In this document: one piece after another, positions 8,833 to 19,558 of the stretch
Numbering within the stretch: the stretch's first letter is position 1
Layout: each line of letters opens with the position of its first letter
Assembly: GCF_024730785.1 (NCBI RefSeq)
Contig: NZ_CP102830.1
Coordinates: forward strand, 2,666,001 to 2,730,000
Origin: Pseudomonas sp. LS44
Lineage (GTDB): Bacteria; Pseudomonadota; Gammaproteobacteria; Pseudomonadales; Pseudomonadaceae
Length of the DNA stretch: 64,000 bases
Direction of reading: 5' to 3'
Position numbers and translations under genes: made by a program
The notes under the pieces: generated by a model
Databases searched by the model: none
Seen by the model: the letters and a program-made list of their open reading frames with translations, nothing else
Told to the model about the DNA's origin: nothing

Positions 8833-9969
8833 ATGCGTTCCATCGTTATCGCCGGCTTCAGCCGTTCGCCCTTCCACTTCGCAAAGAAGGGCTCGTTGAT
8901 CAATATCCGCCCGGACGACCTGGCCGCGCTGGTACTCAAGGGCCTGGTGGCAAACCTCGACCTGGACCCCGCCAGCATTGAAGACGTGATCATGGGCTGT
9001 GCCTATCCAGAGGCCGAACAAGGCATGAACATCGCGCGCATCGCCAGCTTCCGTGCCGGATTTCCGCAGACTCTCGGCGGCACCACGGTGAACCGCTTCT
9101 GCGGCTCGTCGATGACCGCCGTGCATTTCGCCGCAGGGTAAATCCTCCTCGGCGCCGGCGACGCGTTCATCTGCGCCGGGGTCGAGTCGATGACTCGCGT
9201 GCCCATGGGCGGTTTCAATATCTCCCCGAATCCGACGCTGATGGCGAGTTTTCCGCAGGTATATATGTCGATGGGTCATACCGCCGAAGAAGTCGCCACG
9301 CGTTACGCGATCAGCCGCAGCGATCAGGAAGCCATGTCCGTGGAATCCCATGCTAAGGCCGCCAGCGCGCGGGAGCGCGGCTTGTTCAGTGACGAAATCC
9401 TGCCGATCGAAACGTCTGATGGACTGATCAGCGTCGACGGCTGCATCCGCCCCGGCACCAATGCCGACGCGCTGGCGCAGTTGCAACCGGCCTTCGGTGG
9501 CAGCGTCACCGCGGCCACCTCATCACCGTTGACCGACGGTAGCGCCGCCGTGCTGGTGTGCAGCGAGGACTTCGCCCGTAGCCACAACCTCGAGATTTTC
9601 GCGCGTATCAAGGCCGTCGCCGTCGCCGGTTGCGCACCGGAAATCATGGGCATGGGCCCGCTGCATGCGACCCGCAAGGTACTGCAACGCGCGGGCCTGG
9701 GCATCGCCGATATCGACTTGGTGGAAATCAACGAAGCCTTCGCCAGTCAATCGCTCGCCTGCGTTCGCGAGCTGGGCCTGGATATGGCCAAGGTCAATCT
9801 GGACGGCGGCGCCCTGGCCCTCGGTCACCCACTCGGCGCTACCGGCGCACGGATCACCGGCAAGGCGGCGAGCCTGCTGCGGCGCACCGGCGGACGCTAT
9901 GCCATCGCCACGCAATGCATCGCCGGCGGTCAGGGTGTCGCCACCTTGCTGGAGGCGGTCGAGGGGTAA
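8833..9969 (+). pseudogene. Acetyl-CoA acyltransferase (thiolase) with one in-frame stop
   Basis: A full-length thiolase frame, about 378 codons, broken by a single TAA at 9139-9141; both sides stay in the same frame. Codon 90 is the nucleophilic cysteine in VNRFCGSSM. After the stop the frame resumes with ILLGAGDAFICAGVESMTRV and carries the other active-site elements, GGALALGHPLGATGAR and ATQCIAGGQG. Codon 103 would probably be glutamine (CAA) in the intact gene, so one C-to-T change explains the break. Translation could restart at ATG 9190, but that product would lack the catalytic cysteine. The cause may be a recent nonsense mutation, a sequencing error or, less likely, readthrough. The rest of the frame shows no decay, so the event is young. 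Confidence 0.9.
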
Positions 9970-9995
9970 CAGGGGATCGTGCCCAGCAGCAGGCT

Positions 9996-10042
9996 TTGGG
10001 TATCGCTGCGCTCCGGCTAGGCGCCCCCACCCATCCTGCGGG
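9996..10042. repeat. Dispersed palindromic repeat, family D
   Basis: Contains TGGGTATCGCTGCGCTC followed by ACCCATCCTGCGGG. This is the same short element seen, in longer palindromic forms, at 17989-18025, 26596-26630 and 37480-37570. It lies between the thiolase stop and the shared terminator. Confidence 0.6.
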
Positions 10043-10059
10043 TCGAGGTTCTTCCCAAT

Positions 10060-10098
10060 AAAAAACGGCATGCGCCCATTCAGCACATGCCGTTTTTT
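10060..10098. terminator. Bidirectional intrinsic terminator
   Basis: Perfect 13-base inverted repeat (10060-10072 and 10086-10098) with AAAAAACGGCATG as the left arm, so both strands end in a T-run. It separates the convergent thiolase (+) and RTX peroxidase (-) genes and can serve both. Confidence 0.85.
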
Positions 10099-10132
10099 GT
10101 GGAGCAGTCGCAGCCCTCGCTGCGCTGCTACC

Positions 10133-13100
10133 TCAAGCCAACTGGAAGTCCGCGACAGTCACATCGGCGGCGTTCACCCCCACCAGGCGGATGCTGTCTC
10201 CGCCGATGGTGATCAGCGTATCGACCACATCGGCGGCAATGCTCACGTTGCCGGCGGAGATCGCGGCGGCGAAGGTCGCGGCGGTGAAGCCATAGCTGGC
10301 GACATTGAGCAGGTCCTGACCACCGCCGGCGACGGCATCGAAGCCGGTGATCATGTCCTGACCGAAACCGGCACTGAAGTGGAAGATGTCGTTGCCGCTG
10401 TCGGCCACCATGATGTCGTTGCCGGCACCGCCGGTGACGGTATCGTTGCCGGCGCCACCATCGAGCATGTCGTCACCGTCGCCGCCGTCGAGCACGTCAT
10501 TGTTGGCTCCGCCGGCGAGCTCGTCGTTGCCGGCCCCGCCCACCAGCAGGTCATCGCCGGTGCCGCCATCCAGGGCGTCATCGCCGGCACTACCGAGCAG
10601 GGTATCGTTGCCCGTGCCGCCGTTCAGGCTGTCATGGCCCTCGCCGCCATCCAGGTTGTCGTTGCCGGCATCGCCATTGAGGGTATCGTCACCCAAACCA
10701 CCGAGCAGCGCGTCGTCACCGCCGCCGCCGAGCAGCGTGTCGTTGCCGGCCTGACCATTGAGGCTGTCGTTGCCGGTGCCGCCGTTGAGGGTGTCGTCAC
10801 CCGCCCCGCCAAGCATGTTGTTGGCCAACGTATTGCCGACGGCGAAGGTCGCGCCGCCGAGCTGCACGAAGTTCTCCAGGTTAGCGGCCAGGGTGTAGCT
10901 AGCGCTGGTCGAATACACGGTGTCGGTGCCAGCACCGGCCGCTTCGACCAACACGTCGGTGGCGACGTCGATGTAGTAGCTGTCATCGCCGGCGCCGCCG
11001 ACCAGGCGGTCATTACCCAAGCCACCGTCGAGCACATCGTTGCCGGCGCCACCGGTGAGGGTGTTGGCTAGGGCATTGCCGATGCCGGTGAAATTACCGC
11101 TGCCGACATACGTCAGATTCTCGACGTTAGCCGTCAAGGCGTAGAGGTCCAGGATGGTCTGCACCGTGTCGGTCCCTTCGCCTACCGCCTCGTTGACCAG
11201 ATCGCCGATATCGTCCACCACATAGCTGTCGTTACCGGCGCCACCAGTCATGGTGTCGGCTCCGGTACCGCCATTGAGGGTGTCGTTACCCGCACCGCCG
11301 AGCAGGGTATCGACACCGGCGCCACCGAGCAGCGTGTCGTTGCCGATGCCGCCGTCGAGCAGGTCGTCACCAGCCAGACCGTTGAGCACGTCATTGCCGC
11401 CATTACCGAAGGCGATGTCGTCACCGGCAGTCAGCGCCGGGCCGTTAGCCGCCGCAGTACCTTGGTAGAAATCGCCCACCACTGTGGTGGGTGCCGAGAT
11501 CAGGGTCTCCGCGTAGCCGCCATCGTCGATGTAGCTGACCAGCGCACGTAGTTGCAGGCCAACCTGCGCCTGGGCGGGGGTGAACTGCTCGGCCGTGGCG
11601 CCAGCGATATCGGTCCACAATCCTGCCACCAGCACCTGCCACTGGAAGGTGAATGTAAAGGCCGAAGTGGACGTGCCGTTAGGATCGAAGAAGTTCAGCG
11701 CCACGGTTAGTTGCTGACCCTCGGTCGGCTGCAGATCGTCGATATCCAGGCTGCCCACCGGGGCCTGATTGGTCAGCCACATGAGCTGATCGGCAAACTG
11801 CAACTGCTCGATATTCAGCAACCGGTCCGTACCATCGGAGAACACCGCGCCCTCGCCCACCGCATTGGTCGGGTCGACCGTCACATGCTGCACCGTCCAG
11901 CTGCCGTCAGCGTTGCGGAAAATGTCGTAGTTTTCGCGCAGATCCCAGTACACCGCGGTGTCGATGTCACCTTCCTGGCCGCCGTCGAGAATCTCGCGGA
12001 CGATCTTCAACTGACTCGGGTTGATCTCCCGATTGAGCATGCGCGCCTGCAGCTCGGTCATGTTCTCCACCGAGAACAGCTCGACACTCGGATCGTTGGG
12101 GTCGCGCACGCTGATACGCACGTTGAGCCAGGAGTCGCCGTCGATGATGTCGTCACCGCCGCGGCCCATGATGGTGTCGCTGCCGCCACCGCCGAGAATG
12201 ATGTTGCCGGCGTTGTAGACCAGCGCATCAGGATCGGCCAGTGCCTCGCCGCCGACCATGGCCTGCAGCCCGCTGATGCGGTCGACGCCGGCCTGGGTCA
12301 GCTCGTGGTTGAGCAGGGTCAGCAGCTCGGGCTCCAGTTCCGGATCGTTGCTGCGGTTGTCGCCGAGCAGCACGTCGTCGTGCTTCCAGCCGGACAGGCC
12401 TTCGACCTGATCGAAGCGGTCGCGCAGGATATCCGCCTCCACCGTGGTGAAGATTGGCGTATTGAGGTCACTGTAGGCGCCGAGCGGGTCGTTCTTGTGG
12501 ATCGCCCAGTCGAAGCCGAACATGCCCTCGTTGCGCTGGATACCCAGGCCCTGGACCATGATGTCGTCGCCGGTCTCGCCGTCGTAGTCGGTGTCGTTGC
12601 CGTTACCGTCTAGCACGTCATGACCAACGATCGGGCTGTTGAAGAACAACTCGGAGTTGTCGCCGGCCAGGGTATCGAAGCCCTCGCCGCCCTCCATCCA
12701 GTCATCGCCCTCATTGCCGAGCAGGAAGTCGACACCGCCGCCGCCACGAATGAAGTCGTCGCCGCGGCCGCCGAACACTTCCTTGCCATCCGGCCCGGCG
12801 ATGACGAAGTCGCTACCGTCGCCGGCGAAGATCAAGGTCAGGCCGTTACCAGCATGGATCACATCGTTGCCGCCATCGCCGTGAATCAGCGCCGTGGCGC
12901 CGATATCGGTACCGGCATCGGTAATGATGTCGTCGCCCTCGCCGCCGTGGATGATGTCGACGCCAAAACCACCTTCCAGGGTGTCGTCGCCGCCATCCCC
13001 CCACAGCGTGTCGTCGCCGTCGCCACCAATCAGGGTGTCGTTCTCCGCCGAGCCGCCGAGTACGGTGTGTTCGCCACCGCGGAACTGCAGCAGGTCGATA

Positions 13101-16100
13101 TCGCCGTCGCCATCCAGATCCTGGCGCACTACCTTGGAACTCAGCGCCTGGCGGATCGGATCGTCCCAGGTCGGGTCGGCACCGATCTGCCGCTGGGTTT
13201 CGATCTCGAGAATATGATCGACATTGGCGAACAGCAGCCCCGGCAGGTGCGAGGAAGTCGGATCGCCGAGGTCGGTATTGCGCATCACCAGGTTGGAGAA
13301 CGAGTTGGCTTCCAGTTCGTTGAGCAGGTTGGTGCCCTGCAGCCGGCTCAGGTAGTACAAACGGTCGCCGTTCTGCAGATTCTCGATCTGCAATTCGAAG
13401 ACGAAGTTGAAGGTCGAGCCGAGCATGCCGCCGAACGGCATCTTCTGCTCGGCCAGGCCGCCGATCCAGAAGTCGATGCTGTTCAGCCCGCTGTTGGCCG
13501 CGTTCCAGGCACCGGTGCTGTTGAGGAAGGCCTCACGGTCAGCCGGTGCGCCCGTGCCACCGATCACCAGCAGGGTGGCTGCGGCGCGTTTCTCTTCCAG
13601 GGTGTCGGCATCAAGGATGCTCTGGTGCTTGCCGTAGGCGGCGATGAAGTTGATCACCGAAGCCGGGGTCTTGATGTGCATTGCGAAATCGACCCAGCTC
13701 ACATACGGCTTGAGCTGGCTGTCGCCGGTCAGTTCAAAGAACTGTTCGCGCGCCGCATTCAATGACGGCACCCCGGTATCCCGAGCCCGAGCGATGTTGA
13801 TCGCCGCCAGATCGAGCGGCAGGCCGACCAGGTTGTTGCGCAGGGCCTCGGTGATAAACTCGTCGATTTCGTTGCCGACCTGGCGAGTCATACCGCGAAT
13901 GATTGCCCCCGCCGCTTCCTCGGCAGTCAGTCCGCTGGAAGCAAACGCCAGCGGGTTGAGGAAACCCTCGATCAAACCGATCTGGTCGTTCGCGCCGATG
14001 CTGCCATCCGGATTCATGCCGATGCGGTCTATCGTTTCGCGCAACATCGAGTGGCCGAAGCGATACACCACGTGGGCGAACTCGGCAAAGATCGCCGGAT
14101 CGATATCCGCGGTGTTGGAGAACACGAAGGCATCGATATTCGGCTGCACGGTGCGCGCGAACTCTTCGAACACCATGTGCTGGTACTGCATCTCGTTGAC
14201 GTAGCGCGCGGCCTGGAACAGCCGTTCGCCGTCCCATGCCAGCGCGGCGATGGCGGCGTCACCCGTCGGTATTTCAGCAACATCGACCAGCAGCCATTCG
14301 TTAAGGAAGGCCAGATCGCCGGAGTCGAGGATGGTTTGCTTGTTGGCGTCGACCAGGCGGTTGTGCTCGGCGTGGAACACATGGTGCACGGCGGTCAGAC
14401 CGATGTTCTCGTTGCCGCGCCCGTCGCCGGTGATGTAGTGGGCGTCGAGCAGTTCGTTGTCGTACTGGGTGTTGTTGCCGCGCGCGTCGGCCGGCACCGG
14501 GTTGCCAGCGATGTCATCACCATCGGCAGCCAGCTGACCGTTGGCATTGAGCACCGGTTTGGCGGTGTGGGCGATATCGTCGAGGAAGGCGTGGCCGGTG
14601 CGGATGGCCAGCTGGGTGCTGATCGGCGCCGCCGGATCGCCTTCGACGATGGCGATGCCCAGCAGATTCTCCGCGGTCGGGGTGACCCGCACGTAGAGCT
14701 GCGGGAAGCCATTGTCGCCACGGATGAACTCGCCATAGGGGTCCATCAGCAGCATTGGCACGTTGGTCACGTCCCAGTCGGCGAGGTCGATGCCCAGCAT
14801 TTCGCGGGCCTGCGCCTTGATGTCGGCCCAGGTCGCCAGGCCGCCGTTCTGGCCATCGAGCATGTGCCCGGTGGCCATGGGTTTACCGTCGACCAGCATG
14901 TATTCGCGCAGGAACGCCTGATGCGAGGCGTTGGAGGTATAGGTCTGATTCTGGTCGATGTACGGCGTGGTCTGGTTGATGTGCTCGTGGACGTCGTCGG
15001 CGGTGCCCAACACGCCGTCTGCGCCGACCTGGTTGGTGGCACGGGTCAGCACCATGAAGTTGGTCGGGCTGCCGGGCACGTAGAGCGGGTCGTCCGGCAG
15101 CAGCGGGATGAGCACGGTGCCGCTGCCGCCCTTGTTGACCAGATCCAGGCCGTGATCGAAGAACTGGCCGAACAGGGTCATCCAGGAGTTGAACGGCGCG
15201 GTCAGCCCTTCATCCGCCGAAACGTTGGGGTTCACCACGGTGTCGTTTTCTACCGTCAGCCCGGCGTTGGTGAGCAGGGTGTCGAGCTGGGTCTGCGGGC
15301 CGGCAGCCGCGGCGTCGGCGGCATCGCTCTGGGCGACCAACGCAGCGTGAGCGGTCGAGGCCGTGGCCAGTTGCTGACTGGTAGCCTGGGATGCCGCGTC
15401 GGCAGTGGCAGTGGCCGCGCTGGCATCCTCGGCGGTTTGGGCGAGCGTGGCGGCATTGGCATTGGCGCTCTGGGACGTCGCGAGGGCTGCGTCGTACTGG
15501 GCCTGCGCCGCCGGATCTCCCGGACTGTTCGTCAGGTTGGCATCGGCCGCCGCCAGAGCGGCACTCGCGTCATTGGCAGCGACTTGGGCGGCAGCGGCAT
15601 CTGCGGCAGCCTGAGTCGCCGCGACCTGCGCCGCGGCGGCATTGGCCGCGGCCGTGACGGCTGCGGCCTGGGCAGCGGCCAGCTGAGCAGCGCTGGCCGC
15701 CTCGGCCTGGTTGGCTGTCGTGGCCGCCGCCAGCAGGGGTTTGAGCGCCGCGTACTGGTTGGCGATTGCCGTCCCGGTCGTGTAGGCATTGGCCACACCC
15801 AGCGCCTCGAGCGCGGCAATGATCGCCACCGGGTTGTTCAGCGACTGATCGACGATCAGGTTGCTGATGGTGCGTGGCTGCGAGTCGAAGACGAAACCAA
15901 TAGCCTGCAAATAGCTGCTGAGCGGACCCGCCGGCAACGGACCCGTCCCATCCGGGTCGAAGCCTTCGGCGGTGTTGAACGCAGGATCGAGCAGACGGCG
16001 CATCAGCTGATCGGCCGAACCGTATAGCTCCTGTCCCGGCACCAAGCTGTTGAGCGAGCCGTTGACCGTACGCAAACCTTCCGGCAGCAGCGGGCTCTCG

Positions 16101-16240
16101 ACCATGGTGCGCAGGAATTCGGATTGTTCGGCCAGCGTGGCGTTGGGGTTGGCGGCCATAAATGCCGAGTGCGCTTCGGCAATTTCGATTTGCTTGAGGA
16201 TGTACTGCAGGTCTGCTTGGTTGACAGTTAAGGTAGCCAT
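10133..16240 (-). CDS. Giant secreted animal-type heme peroxidase with RTX repeats (MopA-like)
   Basis: 2035-residue protein. After an N-terminal region (1-175) comes an alanine-rich, coiled-coil-like insert (about 176-335), then an animal heme-peroxidase domain. [11 protein letters not shown] carries the distal histidine (H363) beside the calcium aspartate, [12 protein letters not shown] follows, and [10 protein letters not shown] carries the proximal histidine (H730). RTX calcium-binding nonapeptides of GGxGxDxLx type occur at about 1057-1213, 1607-1670 and 1808-1953. An Ig-like segment lies near 1500-1590, and a C-terminal segment ending VTVADFQLA looks like a type I secretion signal. There is no Sec signal peptide. 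MopA of Mn-oxidising Pseudomonas and alphaproteobacteria shares this peroxidase-plus-RTX design, so Mn(II) oxidation is possible but inferred. ATG 16240 has a GAGGAAAG site. No type I secretion genes are nearby. Confidence 0.88.
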   Translation of the reverse strand: MATLTVNQADLQYILKQIEIAEAHSAFMAANPNATLAEQSEFLRTMVESPLLPEGLRTVNGSLNSLVPGQELYGSADQLMRRLLDPAFNTAEGFDPDGTGPLPAGPLSSYLQAIGFVFDSQPRTISNLIVDQSLNNPVAIIAALEALGVANAYTTGTAIANQYAALKPLLAAATTANQAEAASAAQLAAAQAAAVTAAANAAAAQVAATQAAADAAAAQVAANDASAALAAADANLTNSPGDPAAQAQYDAALATSQSANANAATLAQTAEDASAATATADAASQATSQQLATASTAHAALVAQSDAADAAAAGPQTQLDTLLTNAGLTVENDTVVNPNVSADEGLTAPFNSWMTLFGQFFDHGLDLVNKGGSGTVLIPLLPDDPLYVPGSPTNFMVLTRATNQVGADGVLGTADDVHEHINQTTPYIDQNQTYTSNASHQAFLREYMLVDGKPMATGHMLDGQNGGLATWADIKAQAREMLGIDLADWDVTNVPMLLMDPYGEFIRGDNGFPQLYVRVTPTAENLLGIAIVEGDPAAPISTQLAIRTGHAFLDDIAHTAKPVLNANGQLAADGDDIAGNPVPADARGNNTQYDNELLDAHYITGDGRGNENIGLTAVHHVFHAEHNRLVDANKQTILDSGDLAFLNEWLLVDVAEIPTGDAAIAALAWDGERLFQAARYVNEMQYQHMVFEEFARTVQPNIDAFVFSNTADIDPAIFAEFAHVVYRFGHSMLRETIDRIGMNPDGSIGANDQIGLIEGFLNPLAFASSGLTAEEAAGAIIRGMTRQVGNEIDEFITEALRNNLVGLPLDLAAINIARARDTGVPSLNAAREQFFELTGDSQLKPYVSWVDFAMHIKTPASVINFIAAYGKHQSILDADTLEEKRAAATLLVIGGTGAPADREAFLNSTGAWNAANSGLNSIDFWIGGLAEQKMPFGGMLGSTFNFVFELQIENLQNGDRLYYLSRLQGTNLLNELEANSFSNLVMRNTDLGDPTSSHLPGLLFANVDHILEIETQRQIGADPTWDDPIRQALSSKVVRQDLDGDGDIDLLQFRGGEHTVLGGSAENDTLIGGDGDDTLWGDGGDDTLEGGFGVDIIHGGEGDDIITDAGTDIGATALIHGDGGNDVIHAGNGLTLIFAGDGSDFVIAGPDGKEVFGGRGDDFIRGGGGVDFLLGNEGDDWMEGGEGFDTLAGDNSELFFNSPIVGHDVLDGNGNDTDYDGETGDDIMVQGLGIQRNEGMFGFDWAIHKNDPLGAYSDLNTPIFTTVEADILRDRFDQVEGLSGWKHDDVLLGDNRSNDPELEPELLTLLNHELTQAGVDRISGLQAMVGGEALADPDALVYNAGNIILGGGGSDTIMGRGGDDIIDGDSWLNVRISVRDPNDPSVELFSVENMTELQARMLNREINPSQLKIVREILDGGQEGDIDTAVYWDLRENYDIFRNADGSWTVQHVTVDPTNAVGEGAVFSDGTDRLLNIEQLQFADQLMWLTNQAPVGSLDIDDLQPTEGQQLTVALNFFDPNGTSTSAFTFTFQWQVLVAGLWTDIAGATAEQFTPAQAQVGLQLRALVSYIDDGGYAETLISAPTTVVGDFYQGTAAANGPALTAGDDIAFGNGGNDVLNGLAGDDLLDGGIGNDTLLGGAGVDTLLGGAGNDTLNGGTGADTMTGGAGNDSYVVDDIGDLVNEAVGEGTDTVQTILDLYALTANVENLTYVGSGNFTGIGNALANTLTGGAGNDVLDGGLGNDRLVGGAGDDSYYIDVATDVLVEAAGAGTDTVYSTSASYTLAANLENFVQLGGATFAVGNTLANNMLGGAGDDTLNGGTGNDSLNGQAGNDTLLGGGGDDALLGGLGDDTLNGDAGNDNLDGGEGHDSLNGGTGNDTLLGSAGDDALDGGTGDDLLVGGAGNDELAGGANNDVLDGGDGDDMLDGGAGNDTVTGGAGNDIMVADSGNDIFHFSAGFGQDMITGFDAVAGGGQDLLNVASYGFTAATFAAAISAGNVSIAADVVDTLITIGGDSIRLVGVNAADVTVADFQLA

Positions 16241-16990
16241 TATTGCTTTCCTCGCTACAGCTCGATGAGAAAACCACATGCAGCCGAATACGCTGCAACG
16301 ACGTGGCTGAAACGTTGTCGTTAATCAGGTTTGTTCGGGCAATACAGCCACCGCGCGCCAGAATCGAGCCGGAGCGTTGTCAGTGCCGGTAGCGGAAAAA
16401 ACAGCCCTATCAATCAGCAGCAGATCGCACGACCTGGACTGCTGTCAGGCTGTTGGTGGTCCGTGGAGTTGGACCGGTGACAAGCTCCCATGGAAGGGAG
16501 CAGTGATGAGGCGTTCCATGAGCTTTCTCCCTGCTGGCGACCCAGGGAACAAACCGTTTCCGGTTCAAGCCTGGTCCGCGGTAACGCTCTCAATTAAGTC
16601 CTCGCCCAACCCATAGTCAAGGAAACGTCGCCTCACTTAGCCTCCCCTAACTCAAATCACAACCTATTGATATTTAATGATTTGCACGAAACATCAGACC
16701 AAAGTCTGACCCTCTAGCATGCGGCTGTAAGCCTATTCACCCAGATGTTTCTAAATGTGTATTCATCTTTTAATCCGACCAAACGACAAAAATGTTCTCG
16801 CCGCCACTCGCCAGGGACAATGCGCCCAGCAATAAAACATGGGGACCAGGTTTGCTATGCGCGGCGACCAGGCGTCCCAATCGCGAGCAGCGATGGAATG
16901 GTGATCAGCTCATGCCTACGAAACGCCGGTAATCAGAGCGATACCTTGCTCATTTTTCTTGCTCATAGCAGAGCGCCATGCAGAGGCATG
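16241..16990. other. Long AT-rich non-coding stretch upstream of the RTX peroxidase gene
   Basis: About 750 bases with no supported gene, more AT-rich than its surroundings. Two structures stand out: a hairpin with GCTCCC/GGGAGC arms near 16485-16502, and a perfect palindrome TCAGAC-CAAA-GTCTGA at 16694-16709 that could be an operator. It probably contains the promoter and a long leader of the minus-strand peroxidase gene. Confidence 0.5.
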
Positions 16991-17013
16991 AAAAAAGGCG
17001 CCCGCGGGCGCCC
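16991..17013 (-). terminator. Intrinsic terminator of the binding-protein gene
   Basis: A perfectly self-complementary GC core, GGCGCCCGCGGGCGCC (16997-17012), followed on the minus strand by six T's. It lies 17 bases past the stop of the substrate-binding protein gene. Confidence 0.85.
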
Positions 17014-17030
17014 CTGTTTTCGTATGCCAG

Positions 17031-17858
17031 TCAGTTGCTGCTTTGCGGTTGTTCCTTGGCACGCTGGCGCTTGATGAAATCGACCTTCCATTGCTCCACG
17101 CCAAGGAATTCTGAGTTGATGTTTTCCTCGACACGATACTGAGTCTTGAGCGCTGCTACCTCGCCACTGTGCTCGTTGAGAAAGCGATTGAAACGCTCGA
17201 CCAGTTGCGGCTGCTTGATAGTCGACAAGTGATAACTGCCGCGGCTGTAAGGCAGTCTGGAGTCGAACACCAGCGCATTGGGCGAACTGCTGCGATAGTT
17301 GAGGTAATGGATCGCCACTTCGATGTTGTAATAGGCACCGTCGGCCTGCTTCTTCAGAGTGCTACGAATCATCTCGCGCAGGTTGGCGCTATCCACGCGA
17401 GTGACATGTCCGGAAGCGATAGAGTCGCGGTACTGCTCGGGCGTCCATCCCTGGACCACAGCCAGGCGCTTGAGCAACTGAATGCTCTTGCCCTGATGAG
17501 TCGGCGCGACCATCACGCCATCGATGAATTCAACCACTGCACTGCTATAGGTCAGTTTTTTCTCGGCTTTGCGTTCCTTGGCCCAATAGGGACTGTCAGG
17601 GAACTTCAAATCGACTCGGCCTTTTAGTAAGTCATCCAGCAATTCCGCTGGTGCCACCGCCTTGTACGTCAAGGTGATACCTGCATCGCGAGCGAAACGA
17701 TCAAGCAAATCGCGGGTAAAACCCTGGTAGTTGCCTTGCGCATCAACGCTGAAATAAGGCTCAAAGTCGGCCTGCTCAACGCCAACCACGTAGGTTTCAG
17801 CATGGGCGGCGACAGGCAACAGACCGGCAAACAGACAGTAACGAAACAAGGACTTCAC
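17031..17858 (-). CDS. Periplasmic solute-binding protein (SBP family 3-like)
   Basis: 275-residue exported protein. The N terminus MKSLFRYCLFAGLLPVAAHA is a clear Sec signal peptide, cleaved before ETYVVG. The mature part has the family 3 binding-protein layout: the PYFSVDAQGNYQGFTRDLLD segment, then TYKAVAPAELLDDLLKGRVD. GTG at 17858 is preceded by GGAGAG at good spacing, so I prefer it to the ATG at 17870, which has no ribosome site. No permease or ATPase is adjacent, so it may be an orphan receptor or share a transporter encoded elsewhere. The ligand, likely an amino acid or similar small polar compound, is not predictable. An intrinsic terminator follows. Confidence 0.8.
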   Translation of the reverse strand: MKSLFRYCLFAGLLPVAAHAETYVVGVEQADFEPYFSVDAQGNYQGFTRDLLDRFARDAGITLTYKAVAPAELLDDLLKGRVDLKFPDSPYWAKERKAEKKLTYSSAVVEFIDGVMVAPTHQGKSIQLLKRLAVVQGWTPEQYRDSIASGHVTRVDSANLREMIRSTLKKQADGAYYNIEVAIHYLNYRSSSPNALVFDSRLPYSRGSYHLSTIKQPQLVERFNRFLNEHSGEVAALKTQYRVEENINSEFLGVEQWKVDFIKRQRAKEQPQSSN

Positions 17859-17988
17859 GGGACTCTCCATAGTGGTGAATGTCGCGCGGTAACACTGGGC
17901 GACGTGACAACGAACACCATCAAGATTCGCGCCAGTTTCTGACTACTCGGACAGTTTTTTTGAAGTGGTCGGGCCACCCAGTTTGAGC

Positions 17989-18025
17989 GCAGCGATACCC
18001 ATCGACTACCCATGGGTATCGCTGC
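17989..18025. repeat. Dispersed palindromic repeat, family D
   Basis: Perfect 14-base inverted repeat GCAGCGATACCCAT facing ATGGGTATCGCTGC, separated by 9 bases, in the gap between the binding protein and deaminase genes. It is related to the copies at 9996, 26596 and 37480. Confidence 0.75.
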
Positions 18026-18038
18026 TTAACCATCTACC

Positions 18039-19397
18039 TCACTCGCCGCTGACCAACTGGTGGGCCAGGCGGTTATGCCGCTCCAGCACCCGCGGCAGAT
18101 CGACTGTGGCGAGATGGCCATCGCGCACCACTACGCGGCCGTTGATCACACTGTGCGAGACCTGCGCCGGGGCGCAGAACACCAGTGCCGCGAGCGGATC
18201 GTGCAAGGCGCCGGCAAAGCCGATCTGATTGAGGTTGAAGGCCACGAAGTCAGCCGCCATGCCCGGCGCCAGAGCGCCGATGTCGTTGCGGTTGAGCACC
18301 TTGGCACCGCCGAGGGTGGCGATCTCCAGCGCCTCGCGGGCGGTCATCGCATCCGGACCGAAGCCGACGCGTTGTAGCAGCAAGGCCTGGCGCACCTCGC
18401 CGATCATGGTTGCGCCATCGTTGGACGCCGAGCCGTCGACACCAAGGCCAACCGGCACGCCGGCGTCACGCATCTTGCGGATCGGCGCGATGCCCGAGGC
18501 CAGACGCATGTTCGAGCACGGGCAGTGGGCGACGCCGGTGCCGGTGCGGGCGAACAGGTCGATACCGTGCTGGTCAAGTTGCACGCAGTGGGCGTGCCAC
18601 ACGTCATGGCCGACCCAGCCGAGATCCTCGGCGTACTCGGCCGGGGTCATGCCGAACTTCTCGCGGCTGTAGGCGATGTCGTTGACGTTCTCGGCCAGGT
18701 GGGTGTGCAGCGACACGCCGTACTGGCGCGCCAGCACCGCCGCCTCGCGCATCAGGTCGCGGCTCACCGAGAACGGCGAGCATGGCGCGACGACTACGCG
18801 CAGCATCGAGCCGTGGCTGGCATCGTGATAGTCCTCGATCAGGCGCTGCGACTCCTTGAGGATGTCGGCCTCCTTCTCCACCACCGAATCTGGCGGCAGG
18901 CCGCCCTGGCTGCGCCCGACACTCATGCTGCCGCGTGCAGCGTGAAAACGCATGCCGATCTCATTGGCAGCATGGATGCTGTCGTCCAGCTTGCAGCCGT
19001 TGGGATAGATGTACAGGTGGTCGCTGGAGGTGGTGCAGCCGGAGAGGATTAGCTCGGCCATGGCTGTCTGGGTCGACACCGAAATCATCTCCGGGGTCAG
19101 CCGCGCCCAGATCGGGTACAGGTTGGTCAGCCAGTTGAACAGCTCGCCGTCCTGCGCCGCCGGCACCACGCGGGTCAGGCTCTGGTACATGTGGTGGTGG
19201 GTGTTGACCAGCCCGGGAATGACGATATGGCCTTTAAGATCGATTATCTCATCGGCCGTCTGCGGCAGCTCGGCACTGGGGCCGACCTGCTTGATCAGGT
19301 TGTCCTCGATATACAGGCCGCCCTGTTTGATCTCGCGGCGACCGCCGTCCATGGTCACCAGCAGGTCGGCATTTTTCACCAGCATTGTCTTGGGCAT
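18039..19397 (-). CDS. 8-oxoguanine/guanine deaminase-type amidohydrolase
   Basis: 452-residue cytoplasmic metal-dependent amidohydrolase. The HxH metal motif appears as VNTHHHMYQS near residue 70. Later metal and catalytic residues lie in SLHTHLAENVND, VWHAHCVQLD and GLGVDGSASNDG. The VDGSASNDGA stretch and overall length match bacterial 8-oxoguanine deaminases (cyd group 8), which open the purine ring's amino position to give uric acid; related enzymes act on triazines. ATG 19397 follows AAGGAG at good spacing. The upstream open frame is a translated repeat (family A) and is excluded. The neighbouring moaA and glyoxylate genes fit a purine-catabolism context, but that link is inference. Confidence 0.82.
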   Translation of the reverse strand: MPKTMLVKNADLLVTMDGGRREIKQGGLYIEDNLIKQVGPSAELPQTADEIIDLKGHIVIPGLVNTHHHMYQSLTRVVPAAQDGELFNWLTNLYPIWARLTPEMISVSTQTAMAELILSGCTTSSDHLYIYPNGCKLDDSIHAANEIGMRFHAARGSMSVGRSQGGLPPDSVVEKEADILKESQRLIEDYHDASHGSMLRVVVAPCSPFSVSRDLMREAAVLARQYGVSLHTHLAENVNDIAYSREKFGMTPAEYAEDLGWVGHDVWHAHCVQLDQHGIDLFARTGTGVAHCPCSNMRLASGIAPIRKMRDAGVPVGLGVDGSASNDGATMIGEVRQALLLQRVGFGPDAMTAREALEIATLGGAKVLNRNDIGALAPGMAADFVAFNLNQIGFAGALHDPLAALVFCAPAQVSHSVINGRVVVRDGHLATVDLPRVLERHNRLAHQLVSGE

Positions 19398-19448
19398 ACG
19401 TAGGCTCCTTGGCCCTTGGCGGGCTATCGAAAGGGTTGGTTCGGAAAG

Positions 19449-19550
19449 TCCCCTCTCCCATTCATGGGAGAGGGCCAGGGAGAGGGCCGCTGCAATGGGG
19501 CACGAACGCCCCTCTCCCCCGTCCCCTCTCCCGCACGCGGGAGAGGGGTG
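19449..19550. repeat. Dispersed palindromic repeat, family A (full copy)
   Basis: Two back-to-back palindromes: CCCCTCTCCC with GGGAGAGGG at each end, and CAGGGAGAGGGC in between. The same design recurs at 24660-24755, partly at 40175-40213 inside lhr, and in decayed form at 42354-42405. It fills the gap between the moaA-like gene and the deaminase. Confidence 0.8.
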
Positions 19551-19558
19551 GAAAGGCA

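Noticed and set aside
10380..13030. Regularly spaced DNA repeats resembling a CRISPR array
   Set aside because: The periodicity comes from RTX nonapeptide codons inside an open gene; units vary in sequence and there are no spacers.
10386..16027. Several long plus-strand open frames opposite the RTX peroxidase gene
   Set aside because: They mirror the repetitive GC-rich codons of the RTX and peroxidase domains; the proteins are repeats of Val-Ala-Gly or Pro-Ser type without family features.
16377..16616. 79-codon plus-strand frame in the gap upstream of the peroxidase
   Set aside because: No ribosome site, no protein-like features and no partner gene.
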